Below, piece by piece: positions 48,779-61,139 of a stretch of 64,000 bases of DNA; position 1 is the stretch's first letter; each line of letters begins with the position of its first letter. Source of the stretch: Pogona vitticeps (Eukaryota > Chordata > Lepidosauria > Squamata > Agamidae). Location: assembly GCF_051106095.1 (NCBI RefSeq), contig NC_135786.1:25943001-26007000 (forward strand), in the 5' to 3' direction. The position numbers and the translations under genes are program-made. The notes beneath the pieces are model-generated. The model did no database searches. It had not been told where the DNA came from and saw nothing but the letters and a program-made list of their open reading frames with translations.

Positions 48779-48845
48779 CAGGCTTTTCCAACCTGGCATT
48801 CGCAAGATATGATGGATTATAAGTGTGCCAGGTTGGAAAAGACTG
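48779..48845. mobile_element. Tiny hAT-like fold-back element, 67 bases
   Basis: Ends caggcttttccaacctggca and tgccaggttggaaaagactg are inverted copies with one mismatch in 20, around a 27-base loop. Flanks ctttaggg and atttagga agree at 6 of 8 positions. It is almost only inverted repeats. Confidence 0.7.
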
Positions 48846-48929
48846 ATTTAGGAACTTTCTTTTAATATAGCTAAAATCCTCTGGCTAGCATATTAAATTG
48901 CACAATTCACAATTTGAGCAGGCCCCTCA

Positions 48930-49010
48930 ATATAACTTAGCAGGTGACTCACCCAATCCCTGCTGATTCAATGATCCTAGTCTAGAATGACTTCCTACAA
49001 AAAGCAACAG
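48930..49010. repeat. Half of a fold-back element (tgattcaatgatcc family)
   Basis: acttagcaggtgactcaccc, gctgattcaatgatcctagt and aagcaacagggtttcagtcc match the right half of the elements at 54585-54741 and 56744-57005. It appears truncated. Confidence 0.45.
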
Positions 49011-49384
49011 GGTTTCAGTCCATATTTCACATACAGAACCGCGTACAGTATTCTCATAAATTTCTTTTTTATTACACACAAGTTAGTTTGTCTGGTGGCT
49101 TGTGGTAGCAATGACTTTGGGACAGTCCTCTTTAATGCTACATCTTAGGTCCTTTTGTTAAAGACCAGACTGTATTCATGTGAGTGCATGCAAAGATCTT
49201 CATGTACAAATTTACAAATGGCACATACCCATTGGAGAAAGACCATTAACTGGGCAGCAAATTTTTGACATTTTAAAATATTAAATGCAGAACTCGGAAA
49301 AGGGTTTTGAAGTAGCAATCCCCAAAATTCCCCACATGGAGTGCAGGATTATGGGTGTTGTCATCTTAAAATATAACATTCCCC

Positions 49385-49480
49385 AGTTTTAATTAAATTT
49401 GTTTGTTTGTGTTTGTTAGTTTACATTTCTGTCCTGCCTACATAGTAACAGAGCCACTACTCTGGGAAGGTAACAGAGCA
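49385..49480 (-). mobile_element. L2-like LINE 3' tail
   Basis: aatttgtttgtttgtgtttg tail units, then catttctgtcctgcctacat and ccactactctgggaaggtaa, an altered reversed L2-like 3' end. Confidence 0.5.
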
Positions 49481-50640
49481 ACATCAAAATAGCATAATAA
49501 TAGGAATAGAAATAACCACAACAAAATTCAGACAATCCAGAAAAAAAATCAGAAAACTGATCTTAGTAAACATGATCCATGAAAGTACAATAACATTAAG
49601 CATGGTAAAATTACAAAAAAAGAAAAGTAAAATAGTACGCATCTGACAGAGATAAGTGCACAAGATCACAATGGAACTAGTCAGAAAATAAATAATAATT
49701 AAAATAATCAAAATTAATTAACAATTACTTAACAATTAATATGGTGACTTGTGTCATCATAGAAGAATGTTCTTCAAACACCCTTTCCATCAGGCAGGAA
49801 TGAATGCCTTTTTTGTGGCGCCTGCTATGATATACTATATTCATCAATTATATATATATTTAATTTATTAGAAGTATTTATTATTTTCTACTCACCGGAG
49901 TCCTCAAATAACTGCACAGTTTAAAAACTTACAATAAAATGCACAATAGAATAAAACAGAAATGTAACCTTTAAACACACCCAAACAATATGCATGAAAG
50001 GCTTGGCAAACCATTATGCAAATTGAGGCATCAAATTGTGAACATAGGTTTGGGGTGACATAAGAAGACAAATACTATCTGGGATTAAAGAGATAGTGAG
50101 AGGTGCTGATAAGATGTTCTGCCCCATGTATCAATAGTCAATATAACCTGATTGGCTTTAGATATTCTGCATCTTTACATAGGGGAGAATGTTATCTACT
50201 TCTTGACTGAAGGGAAAAAAGTGACTTGGTCTGACCTGACTTCTCTTGGGATGGGAAGGAGGTGTTGCTACAGAAAAGGAAATAAAGGAAAATTATCTTC
50301 TGTAGAACTATTTATTTTGTTCGTGTGTAAATTTAAGCAGAACTAATCAATTAAATCTCATTCATTAATCAGTTGTGCCATTATGAGTGCTTAACTGATA
50401 GATAGTCCATGTCAGTTTATGTGTTGAGGTTTGTGTGCAGATGAAAATGCCCAAGATCAACCTGTGAGGTTTATTCCATTGGGTAGCAATCCTCTTTTAG
50501 GGGTAGCATTATTGACACAAACGTTTAGATCATTTTCAGTTGTTTGTTGGTTTAGGGCAATGGCATTTGGTAAAGGCAAGCTGGAAAACAGATAGTGAAA
50601 TAGTGGTATTATATTTTATATTTTAATTCATCTTATTCAC
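49481..50640. other. Upstream DNA without recognised features
   Basis: AT-rich. 49870-49960 resembles another reversed LINE tail (tattttctactcaccgga, acttacaataaaatgcacaa) but is too decayed to name. Confidence 0.4.
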
Positions 50641-50647
50641 ATTGTTC

Positions 50648-50850
50648 TGGCTGGATAGCTCACTGGTTTAGGAGCCAGAGGTTGGGTGTTTGATTCTTGG
50701 ATGAAAAGTCAGCCCGTGTAGTCATGGACAAGCTGCATAGTCCCAGAGCACCCCCAGAAGAACAGAACGGCAAACTATTTCTGAGTACTTTCTTCCTGGA
50801 ACCCCCTGAAAAGGGTTGCCATAAGTCAGAAACAAGAGGAGTATTGATTA
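50648..50850 (+). mobile_element. tRNA-derived SINE with Bov-B-like 3' part
   Basis: tRNA-like head (ctggatagctcactggttta, gaggttgggtgtttgattct), then ctgcatagtcccagagcacc and cgcaaactatttctgagta-type body, ending aagggttgccataagtcaga. The last block is shared with the Bov-B tail at 28640-28665, as expected for a SINE moved by Bov-B. Confidence 0.6.
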
Positions 50851-51284
50851 TGAAAACAGATATTATTCACTCACCGCTCATTTTTGTACAAAATGATATT
50901 TTCAGTTTCAGAATCATTTTTTGTTATTATTTAATATTCACTAAACAGGCAGATAGATGTCACTCAGCAATTGTATAATGTCTTCTTGTTAACATTTCCT
51001 TAATTGCTCCTTGCTCCTTCCCTTATGGCTATGATTCCTTTTTTCTTGTTTTCTCGTGCTGTCTACAATGATATATTTTGCCCTTTTCTTTTTTGCTTGA
51101 TACTGATTAATGACTTGTGGCATGGTTGTGACACCTATTGACACCTGATACTATAGATTCCAGTTGACAAAATTGCATTACATGCTGTGTGCAGGAGATT
51201 CCACACTCAGGCTCCAAAATACCGTGAAACTGGATGTGATAAGGTCACATCTTAATAGACAAGTTCTTCTGATAACATGGAGAA

Positions 51285-51480
51285 TATCATAGAATTCTAC
51301 AGCTGGAAAGTTCCCAGGGACATCTAGTTCAACCTTCACCGATGCAGGAGACCCACAGCTAGAGCATCCATGACAGATGGCTCTCCAAACTTTATCTAAA
51401 ATCCTCCAGTATCATGGTACCCCATTCTATGCCTACATCCAGTTTTATCACTACTCAAAAAGTACTGGTTACTTAAAAAT
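51285..51480 (-). mobile_element. CR1-like 3' end remnant
   Basis: atcatagaattctacagctgg, gacatctagttcaacctt and gatgcaggagacccacag, then cagatggctctccaaa, resemble the reversed CR1 3' region common in birds and reptiles. Old copy. Confidence 0.5.
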
Positions 51481-53320
51481 AACTACTTTTTCCAGTAATG
51501 AAGATATAGAGGCACTATAGTATAACTGCAACTAACCAAGGGAAAAACTTCATTCATTTTGTGATATAACTAGCCATTTAATTCTGTTTAGTGAAGGAGT
51601 CTCTTGTAATCACTTTACTAAAAGAAGCAGAATAGGAGTATCACGTGGTTTTGAGTGATAGCTCATTGCTGCTGCCTCGTTTTATTGTGGATTTCAAGAT
51701 GGCAACAAGTGCACAAGAGGAAAGAGTGTTTTGTGCCTCCTCCATAACTTGCAACATTTCAGATAAGTTGAAGTAACTAAAGAGTAACTTTGTTACTTTT
51801 GAGCAACATAAAATCAAGTAAGTTGTCATAAAAATTATAACTATAATGGCAATTGTGTACTTTTCTCATCCATGACTATAACAAATTACTTTTCAGCAGG
51901 ATGGATAAAATTAATTATTTTTTTAAAAGAAGATTAAGTCAAAACCCAATTTTTAAAATTAAGTTGTCAAAAAATTCTGATAGTTTTTCTTTAAATCAAA
52001 TCCACCCTGCTTTTCAGAGCTGATTCTCGAAGCTCTACCACTACTTTCAAGCTGAATACTAACACAGTAGTAAACCTGATTTCTGTCTTAATTGGAATAG
52101 TACGTGGAATCTATATACAGTAACTAAAGTAATAATGCAACAGGAACTAGAATCCTATGTTACAAGTTTCCTCTGGCAACAAATGTTTTCTACATTAAAT
52201 GTGAGCATTTTAGAAGAGATCTTGAAAATTGTAGGTCTAATTCCTGCCACAGGTAGATTGTTGTAAGACATCTTCTAGGCACAGAGAGAATAATTAAAAA
52301 TATACCACAATAGCAGAAGGTGTATCTATCACCTATAGCTAATTTACACCCATACATAGCTTTTGCATGTTTGGTAATCTAACAAGAAAATATGTTTTCC
52401 ATTACAGAATGAAAACTGAAAACAGCTTTTGGAATGGATTCAAAATTTCCCTTGTTATCTGGGGCTTTATATCCTAGATCCTTACCTAAGCCTTTATAAT
52501 CACAGGAAATGTTTCTGACATAAAAAAAAAATACAGGCAAGTAGTTAATCTTGTCATGACAATGTTTTTTTTCTGCCAGTTCTTTGCCAAGGAATATATT
52601 GTACACAGAAATAACACACCTTATGCTGATGATATGTTTTTATGAAGCAGAGCAAATCAACATTCTACAAGGCCATTCTAAACACAGGGGACAGCCCAAA
52701 CCAAAAATTATGACTTATAAACTGAAATTTGGATCAGCATCAAATTTGGCACAAATGTAGCAGATACTATGCTCCTGCTCTCTTCCAAATCTGAGGAAGT
52801 TTCGGCAAAGAGCTTTTGAGTTAAGATTTTTAAAAAGTAAATCTGTTTTACTCCTCCACCGCTGAAACAAGTGACCTTAAATGACCTCACATTTAATATA
52901 GCGCATATGAATTGAAAAGGCAAATCTTGAAAGAATGGTTGGTCCCGTCCACTTTTTTATGTGGAAAGAATCCAGGCTGCGAGGGCTCCGATACTGATTC
53001 TCAAAAAAGGCTTTTCAAAAGGGAGAAACAACCACTTTGTTATGACTGAACATGCAGTCTTGCCAGCAAGAGCACTGCAAAGTAGATACAGTGTTGCAGT
53101 TTCATGGGCCAGGAAGGGAGATATTTGGAGGGCAAGGAAATTCTAATAATCATCTGTGGGGCTCACCTCCAATACCACATTTCAAATAAGTTGATTTGTT
53201 TTCCATGTCTTTCTTCACTGTCCACTTTTTACATAGTACAAATGGTTTTGATCTTGGTTTCAAGTGACAATCTTTGCTATTTCCCAGCCCCCCTTGTGAG
53301 CACAAGAGGGTGTCCTGTAT
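51481..53320. other. Upstream DNA without recognised features
   Basis: AT-rich, no exon, RNA gene or named repeat supported. Confidence 0.45.
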
Positions 53321-53322
53321 AC

Positions 53323-53623
53323 TAGTGGTCCAAGACCTTTTCCCAACCGTGGACCGGTTGGGGGGGCATGGCACTCTCGCAGGGGGGTCGTGCTTGTGGG
53401 GAGCATGTTGCAATCATGGGGGGTGTTGCACTAGTGTGCATGTGCGGGGGCGTGTTGCGCATGCACATGATGTGCTTGGAGGTGGCATGTCACGCTCATG
53501 TGCATGCATGGTGTGCGCTTGCAGGGGGGTGCTCGCAGGGGGCAGGAGATCTGTGTCCACGGCCCGGTCCTGCTGAGGCCACGGACTGCTTCCAGGTCAT
53601 GGACTGGGGGTTGGGGACCCATG
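53323..53623. mobile_element. hAT-like element, same family as 25498-25778
   Basis: tagtggtccaagacc (changed cagtggtccccaacc) at the left and ggttggggacccatg at the right. Both copies carry ccgtggaccgg / cacggactg blocks and a GC-rich core with atgcacatg units. Flanks ctgtatac and ctatagac agree at 6 of 8 positions. Confidence 0.75.
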
Positions 53624-54141
53624 CTATAGACCATCTTGACTGCTGACGTGGGTGCTGTCAACATTCAGGCTAACCTTTGCTATGTAAAGTTTGGCATCCT
53701 TTTTCCTGATGGCAAAATGAGCATGACATTGTGTAGGAATACAGGACCAGTTTCTAGTGTTTTTAATAGTACATACCAAAATACAATATCCCACATTAAT
53801 AAACCATAGAGTTTTTAAAGAATTGAATTAACTGTAATGTACATTTGACTTAAAATGCCTTTCTATATCCCTCCTAAGCAATCCAGACAAAAAAAATACT
53901 ATTACAACCAAACTAAATTTTATGTATTTCCACTTAAAATCAATCGCTGAGGGCTGAATTAAACACAAAATAGGATGCATGGGGGAGAGGGTTTCAACCC
54001 TTTCTTTACTGCTCTTTTCCTAATAGAGATCCCCTGAAACTATTACTCTGATTCACCTTTGAACCCCCACTGCTTACAGATAAATACATTAACACTTCAA
54101 ATTGAAAACCAAAAACAACTTGATTTCTCTGTCTGTGACTC

Positions 54142-54161
54142 AAAAAAAAAAAAAAAAAAAA
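54142..54161. repeat. A20 homopolymer
   Basis: Twenty A residues with no recognisable retroposed sequence on its left. A simple tract. Confidence 0.8.
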
Positions 54162-54584
54162 GCACCACTCTTTGGCTTGAGGTCAATGACTAATTAAAGA
54201 AGTAAGACATGAATTTTATTATTGGTGGTGTGCTTTCTGACCTTGAAAGATTTGCATGAATTCAGCAACATTTCCTGAATATGCATTGAAGGTTTTTATC
54301 ACCATTTACAAGATGAGAACTATCTGGGTTACACAGATTCCTGCAATGTGGTTTCTTACCTTAAAACACGGTTATTGTTTTTCTTTCATACAGAATAGCT
54401 GGCATTTGCAATGTCAATCTTCAGCAGGCACAGAACTTGGCCATAACAGAATGGCTACCCCAACATCAGAAAATTAGAATTTCTGGTTATAGTATACAAC
54501 ATACGTAACACTAAGATATAACACACACCTAGGAGGAACTGCCATCTTCTTAAGAAGAGCATTCAGGGTCTCCATTGCATATAA

Positions 54585-54741
54585 TGGCTGAACTCCTGTT
54601 GCTTAGCATAATCACTCACAACTAGAGTAAGCCCATTGAATCAGTGGAACTTACAGAGGAGGTGATTCGTCAAATTGCCACTGATTCAATTTGACTTACT
54701 CTAATTACAACTTACTTTGCTAAATTACAGGATTTCAGCCA
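54585..54741. repeat. Fold-back element TGGCTGAA...TTCAGCCA, copy 1
   Basis: tggctgaactcctgttgctt at the left inverts to the right end ggatttcagcca. Inner actagagtaagcccattgaatc inverts to gattcaatttgacttactct. A MITE-like element of 157 bases whose family is also present at 56744-57005. Confidence 0.7.
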
Positions 54742-55924
54742 TTTAGTATGTTCATAATTAACTTATACTTTGTTTTGGGGCTGCAGTTCTATGTTTACTT
54801 ATCCAGGAGTAATCACCAGTAAACAGCGGGAATCTTGTTTCTGATTAAACATGTCAAGAATTGCTCTTTAAATATCATAAATATGCCAAGCAGCATACTT
54901 GTATAGACTGACAAAATTATAAATGATGCACACTATCAGCAAAATGTTTACATTTGATAGGAAAGGAAACATGGCAATTATTTCATTTTGTTTCTCAACA
55001 GTTCAGTTGTTTTCAGGGAAAAAAAGCCTAGGAAAATATTTGTTCTTGTTCATGGCTTCATAGTTTTTGGAATTTGTACATGGAGCAGAAAGGCCACCAC
55101 ACAAGTGTTTCCCCCAGCTCTGGTAGGCTCTTTGTCATGTGACCAGCCACTCAACCAGTCTCCACAACATGGTCTTCCATTTCCATCCCTCCTGTGATTA
55201 TCCATCAGTTCCTTGGTATGTGTTTTTCTTTTCGCAGAAAAATTTGCTGACGACGGAAAGACAAGAAATATGTGCAAATTCTGGTAGCATTTGGAGCTCT
55301 TAGCCTGGGAATACCCACAGGTTCCTGCCTCTAAGAGAACTAGGCGGCAGTGCTAAGTCTCTGATCAAGTGCACAAAAAAAGAACTTGAAAATGGAAACT
55401 AATAACTTCTAAAACCTGCTAAAAAGAGAGAGGAAGTGCTGCGGTCTGTGGTTCTTTGCAAGAAACAAGCAGTGTAGCTAAGCTGGGACTTTCCCAGGCC
55501 TGATGGTTTATTACATCAGAATCAAATTATCTGGAAAGCCCTGGCCAGCACTTGTTGCTTGGAAAATGTAAGCCATCTAAAGAGAGCTTCCTTCTCCCTT
55601 GTTAAGTAGAAGAGGTAACTATTGGGAAAAGACCTTCAAGAAGTCAAAGCCTGTCACAGGCACTTGATGTGACACAAAATAACAAAAGGGAAGAGGAAGC
55701 AGTAGAATTTAACATTAAAAATCTCCCTGCCAAACAAAGGGAAACTTCCAAGCACCTCAAAGGAATCTTTCAAAAAGAATGATACCAGACCTCTTACTAC
55801 TCACAAGTCCTGGAATTTTTCTTCTCTCACTTCCCTGAGACTTTGTCCTGGATCCCACATAAATATTGTTGATGGATGCTTCCAGTTGTGTTCAACACAC
55901 AAACAGATACTTTTCAATTTCCCG

Positions 55925-56165
55925 AACCACATGGCCTTGCGGCACAGTGGTTAAACCGAAGTACTTCAGTGAAAATTCTGCTCCCAACCTGAGTTGAATC
56001 CCAGGCTCAGGTAGCTGGCTCCAGGTTGACTCAGCCTTCCACCCTTTCAAAAGCAGTAAATTGAGCAGCCAACTCATGGTTTGTGTGTGTGCCATAATTA
56101 AATAGTAACACACATACCCCCAAGAGAGTGCTTAAGCACTATGAGGCAGGTTATAAACAAAAGCA
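55925..56165 (+). mobile_element. tRNA-derived SINE with L2-type tail
   Basis: Head cttgcggcacagtggttaaa and B box gagttgaatcc. The body is ctcaggtagctggctcc and gttgactcagccttccaccc, and the end is gtgcttaagcactatgaggc. The last block is the L2-type 3' end that MIR-like SINEs share. Moderately diverged. Confidence 0.65.
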
Positions 56166-56365
56166 GAACATTTTCTTTTTCTCCATCGTGCTGTCCATCT
56201 GGAGACACAGCAGTTTTTATGGAATTTGGGATCTTCAAGGACTCTCTGTCTACATGCAAGAACTTCTTGCAGCTGTCTGATAATACTGATCCATCCCTGC
56301 CCAGTGTCAGCCCATTGGGTTCAAAGGGATAGAGACGGGGGGGGGGGTTTAGCAGCAAGAATGTA

Positions 56366-56627
56366 CAGTGGAGTCTTGACTTGAGAACTTAATCCATATT
56401 GGAAGGCGGTTCTCAAGTCAAAAAGTCTGTAAGTCAAGTCTCCATTCACCTACAGTGCATTGAAAACCGATTAATCCCGTAATAGGTCTTTTTTTGTTCC
56501 ATTTTGGTTTTTTTCTAGTCTGTAAGTCAAATCTCAGTCTGCAAGTCAAACCTAAATTTTGCGGCCAGAGAAGTCTGTAACTCAAAAAGTCTGTAAGTCA
56601 AGCCGTCTGTAAGTCAAGGGTCCACTG
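56366..56627. mobile_element. Tigger-like (pogo) element of a second family
   Basis: Ends cagtggagtcttgacttgag and gtcaagggtccactg are inverted and flanked by TA. The unit tctgtaagtcaa recurs about six times in 262 bases. The general plan matches the 'cgctaagcga' family but the motif differs. Confidence 0.75.
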
Positions 56628-56743
56628 TAGATGTACTGTATTAAAAATGTATGTAGGTAACAAAATAGATACACTACAGTTTTTCTACTATAAAATCCAT
56701 AGATCGTAAGCATTAATCAACAATAATTGAAACAAATCATCAG

Positions 56744-57005
56744 TGGCTGAAATCCTGTTGGTTAGCATAGTAGGTTGCACTAAAACAGGCTTATTGAATC
56801 AGTAGAAATTCATTTCTCTGCAAATTCCATTGATTCAAATAAGCCCACTCTTAACAGTGACTTATTATGTTAAAGTAAGTCACAATTAGAGTAGGCCCAT
56901 TTGAGTCGATGGAACTTAAAGAGGAGTTAACTCACCAAATTCCCACTAATTTAACAGACCTACTGTAGTGCGATTTATTGTGCTAAGCAACAGGATTTTA
57001 ACCAA
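56744..57005. repeat. Fold-back element TGGCTGAAATCC...GGATTTTAACCA, copy 2
   Basis: tggctgaaatcctgttggtt at the left pairs with tgctaagcaacaggatttta at the right. Several internal gattcaa / ttgaatc and actccaaattag-like blocks are shared with copy 1. It is 262 bases, longer because the central block appears partly duplicated. Confidence 0.7.
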
Positions 57006-59295
57006 TAGAACCAACAACTAGATACCATTCAACATTCAAACCAGAAAATTGACAAGTTTGCCACAGTGTTTGCTGCGCAAGAAACAAGGATGGACAAAGA
57101 ATTTGGGCTTTTCATTAGATGTGAATACTTTTAAGTAGCAGTTTCTAAAAGAGTAGCTGTTACTCTATTTCAACATATTCATAAAATGAAAGAGAAAGAA
57201 AACAAAGGAATATTTTGGCACCTTAAATACTAATAGATTTGTTGCAATGTGATCTTTCATGGATGAATGCTCCCTTCCAGATGTGTCTTGAGGAACTGGA
57301 TCTTAATTCGTGAAAGCTCAGTCTGAAACAAATCTGTCAGCCTTAAATATGTCATTGTATTTTGTCCTTTTTTCTCTTTTGTTAACCTGCGTACATTTTT
57401 ATGGTCTAGGAAGAACACTGGAAGATGTCTATGAATCAAAGTATTGGTCCATCTAGCCCAATATTGGACCAGCTCTCCAGAGCTTCAGGCAAAATTTCTT
57501 TCCTACCATTATCTAGGAATCCCTGGTATTCTGTAGTAGCCTTTTATCAAAGTACTAACCACAGTCAATTTCCAAAAAGTTAGATTTATGAAGAATTATA
57601 TGTGTAATGCATTAGAAAAATACTTCTGGAGATGCTGAAGAAAGGTAGTAAAATTCCTGTCAACTAACTTTTTCTGTTGTGCATAAACAGGGAGTTGTCT
57701 TTGAGGATCTGATAAGTGGAAGAATATTTAAAACCATAGGCCAGGGAACCCATAAAATTTCAGAACTATTTCCATGAGGCATTTGTTGTAACACACTTTC
57801 AGAACACCAGGGGATTTTTGATGTATTTCCATAAACAGTTCCTCTCTACAATGCACTGCTTTTGAAATGGAAAGGAAATTTAAAAGCACTTCGGGATGTG
57901 GAATGTGGGTCAGATAATTAAAGAAAATTCAGACAAAATTCCCACTGGGCAAACACAAACTCCTATGCTCTTTGGATCCCAGCCACAACAAACAAGCATT
58001 GCTATTAGTATTATCATGTCACCAATGTTTGCAAATCTTTATAAGAAAAGCACATCTTTGTTCAAGGCTCATTATCTGAAGCTTGTGAGAGGAAGCAAGT
58101 TGAAGTGGGAACAGTAAGATACAATGGGGGAATATTAAAATTGGCTGTAGTTTCATACATTGATTCTAAACTGGAGTCTAAGCAGCAATTGTAGGGTGGA
58201 AGTTATAAACATTGAAATATTTGCATGCAGTGGGAATATTGCACAGTGAATTCTCCTTTAAAGAGAATGGGAAACACAGATAAGATTTGAGTTACTCCCT
58301 ATCAAGTCCTTCTCCAGCCCAGAGATTTTTGGATCTGTTAGATAATAGTTCCATTATCTTTTCCAGCAGCTATGCTAGTCCGAGAGATGATGAGAACTGT
58401 AGTCCAATGTGCCAGGTGGTGGGTGGATGCCCTGGGCCATTGCTTATATATAAATCTACGCATATTACTCGAGGCACAGGAGCATTCCAGTGCCATAAGT
58501 ACTTGACCATTCAACATTTATGGAACATTTATTTCAACAGTGGAAACTATTTACATAGTTACCATTCTCTTCTCTCCACAAAAACCTCAGTCTAGAGTTA
58601 ATAAATAACGCTGGCTGTTTTAAGGTTTAGGGAAGATTTGTGCTTGTAGAAAACAGACAGACAGCAGCAGCAACAACAAAAAACATTTAGCTAAGAATCA
58701 TTTGCAAAACAAAATAGAAAATAATTCAAATTTATGCCCGATTTTAATCTTCTAGTGGTATGTGGTTACAATACTTAACCATGTGAGAACAGTTTCTTTT
58801 CTCACCATTGTCCAGAGTGTGAGTTGCATCTTTTCCCCCACTGTGTCTTATAAGTATTAGATATTGTTCTATTTTTGCTGTAAGCTGCTTCAGATTTATT
58901 TATTTTTTAAGAAATGTGAGGTCTAAGTACTAAGAATGAAGACCTATGTGAATGTGTTTCCCATGTGAAAGGCTAGATCTCAAGTCAGTCAATCAGATTG
59001 TTAAAACAGTAACACTACTTTGCCATCCTCCTCTATTTCAGGCAATTTATTAGGGTCCCTTCCAATTCTTCAGCCCAAATCATCTTGCACAATTGTACAA
59101 GCATAAGGCAAATGGTGTAACTTTGGGAGGCACGTTCCTCAGGTAAAGAAATTTTGGTATACACTAGGCAAAACCTTGTATAAATTTACATTGTTATAAC
59201 GGATCTGACTTCAGAAATATTTAATATAAACTCTTTAAGGAAATTAAGGGAACAGAGGGAATAGGAAGCTTTTCATTAGGACAGGCGTCCTTCAG
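57006..59295. other. Upstream DNA without recognised features
   Basis: The 102-codon frame at 58287-58595 lies over a hAT-type decayed stretch (gaactgtagtccaatgtgcc) and shows no family signature. Confidence 0.4.
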
Positions 59296-59299
59296 AGGA

Positions 59300-59400
59300 C
59301 CCCTGTCCTTTGAAGATGCTGGCCACAGAGACTGGCGAAACGTTAGGAAGGACAACCTTTGGGATATGGCAAAAGAGCCCAAAAAACCCACAACAACAAT
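59300..59400 (+). repeat. Dispersed repeat with a hammerhead-like core, copy 2
   Basis: ctttgaagatgctggccaca, gagactggcgaaacgttagg, aaggacaacctttgggatat, and a gcccaaaaaacccacaacaa end. It keeps the GAAACG side and a GCTGG / CTGGC stem, but has TTGAAGA where copy 1 has CTGAAGA. Confidence 0.55.
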
Positions 59401-59652
59401 CTTTCAGTTAGTTCAAATTAAATACTTCTGATGCTCATTGTAGATTATGCTGATATAAATTTACATCAATAGTATTTTACCCATTATCTCTTGAATACTG
59501 AGTTATGTGACTCAGTACACAACAGATAATATCTGCAGTGATTACTTAACTTGAGGCAGTTCACTTCTCAAAGTGACACCATTTACATTACGCGAGTGCA
59601 ACTATGCAGGAGGATTTTGTCCCATGATTCTGAAATCACATTTTATCTACAT

Positions 59653-59760
59653 CAGTGAAGGGGAACCTGTGGCCTGCTAAATATTTGGGCCTACAACTCC
59701 CATTAGCAAGGGAGTATACCAAGTATACCCAATGATAACGTAAATATGTTCCCCATCCTT
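59653..59760. mobile_element. Possible decayed hAT-like element
   Basis: cagtgaaggggaacctgtgg at the left and tgttccccatccttg at the right are weak inverted ends, with the usual gcctacaactcccatta block between them. Confidence 0.4.
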
Positions 59761-61139
59761 GATATGCAATGTATGGAGCAGAAAATAGGAAATCCTGCTC
59801 AGTGTTCCAGTTGACCTGCAGTAAGTCAGCAAGGCACACTAGTTTACAGCAATGAAAATAAAACATATTTTCATCCTTCTAAATTAGGCTGCAGAAATCA
59901 AGAAAAAGTGTGGTAGAAACAGGAACAGATCTGTCTGCAAGAGAATTAGGTGTAATTTCTACAGAATAGAGAACCAGTTTCTGGACTGAGTATGTATTCT
60001 GAATTGCTTTGTTCTGCAAACTTATACTTTCCTTTCTGAAACTATGCTTTGTACTTATCTACGAGAACTTGGGAAATTTTCCATATTGGTCAGACAATTG
60101 TGAGCATTGCAACCCATTTTTCCCCAAGTTGCAGGTTCTGATTCAGGGAGCTCCAATAAAACACAAAAGCTCTATTCAGTTGTTGTTTGGATCTGTTTAT
60201 AAAGCTCATGCGAAGCACATAGAGGGTGACAATTCTATAGAGACTGGCACTCCATTATTCATGTAGGCTTTTCACCTGAGTCTGGACTTTGCAAAATGAG
60301 GGTTCCAGCTTGTGTGCAGTGAGTTCACTATTAACAGCAGAAATCTGCTTCACACTCATCCCTCCCGCTTGGAAGAGAAAAATGAAATGGGGGCATGGAA
60401 GGAAACAAGAATTAGAACTGGACCTATAACATGAGCTGTATACCCACGCAATAACAAAATAGTGGTAAAGTAGACCCCAAAAGCCAAAATTCTGCCCAAC
60501 CTTGATATACAGACGTTGAGGTATTATAAATTTTCTGGGCGAAAATGTCAACCTCATAGAGACCTCACTGTCTCCTTCCACCCAGTTAATTGTCTCAAAA
60601 GACCATGTAACCCATATTCTTTCTCTTCTAGCTATCAGAAAATTGAGAAGTCCCTTGCTCCAGTCTCAGTTGACTTTTGTATCTTACAGGCAACAATTCC
60701 AAACAATGCCCATTTCCTATTCTGCAGCCTATTCTCTTACTCATGAGAAAGCAGAGCTGGCTCCAGCTTTGTAGTTTACACACACACATTCTACAATACA
60801 ACAGGCACCGGGCAGCCCTAGGTCTTGCACTTCCATCCTGATATCTTATCCATGGTGCAAAGCCAGGGTTTCCAGGATTGAAGCACTGGGACTTTTTATG
60901 AGTATGGATTATTACATTATCTGTCATCTCAGTGCAGCTCTGAGTGGGGATAGGAATGGATTTCCCCAGCACCTATATTTAATAGTGTGAGCGATCTCTA
61001 CAGAAATGCAAAGTATTTTGGAGTGGTTAATTTGGGAGACCCATTAATTCCACTGGAAAAACTGCTTCTAAGTAGAGATAAAAACTTCTAGAACTGGTTT
61101 GTTGACTTCGGACTAAAATTATTTCTTCCTGGTAGTGTG
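59761..61139. other. Upstream DNA without recognised features
   Basis: No exon or named repeat was recognised. Frames of 108 and 114 codons on the minus strand (60581-60255, 60972-60628) carry no family signature. Confidence 0.4.
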
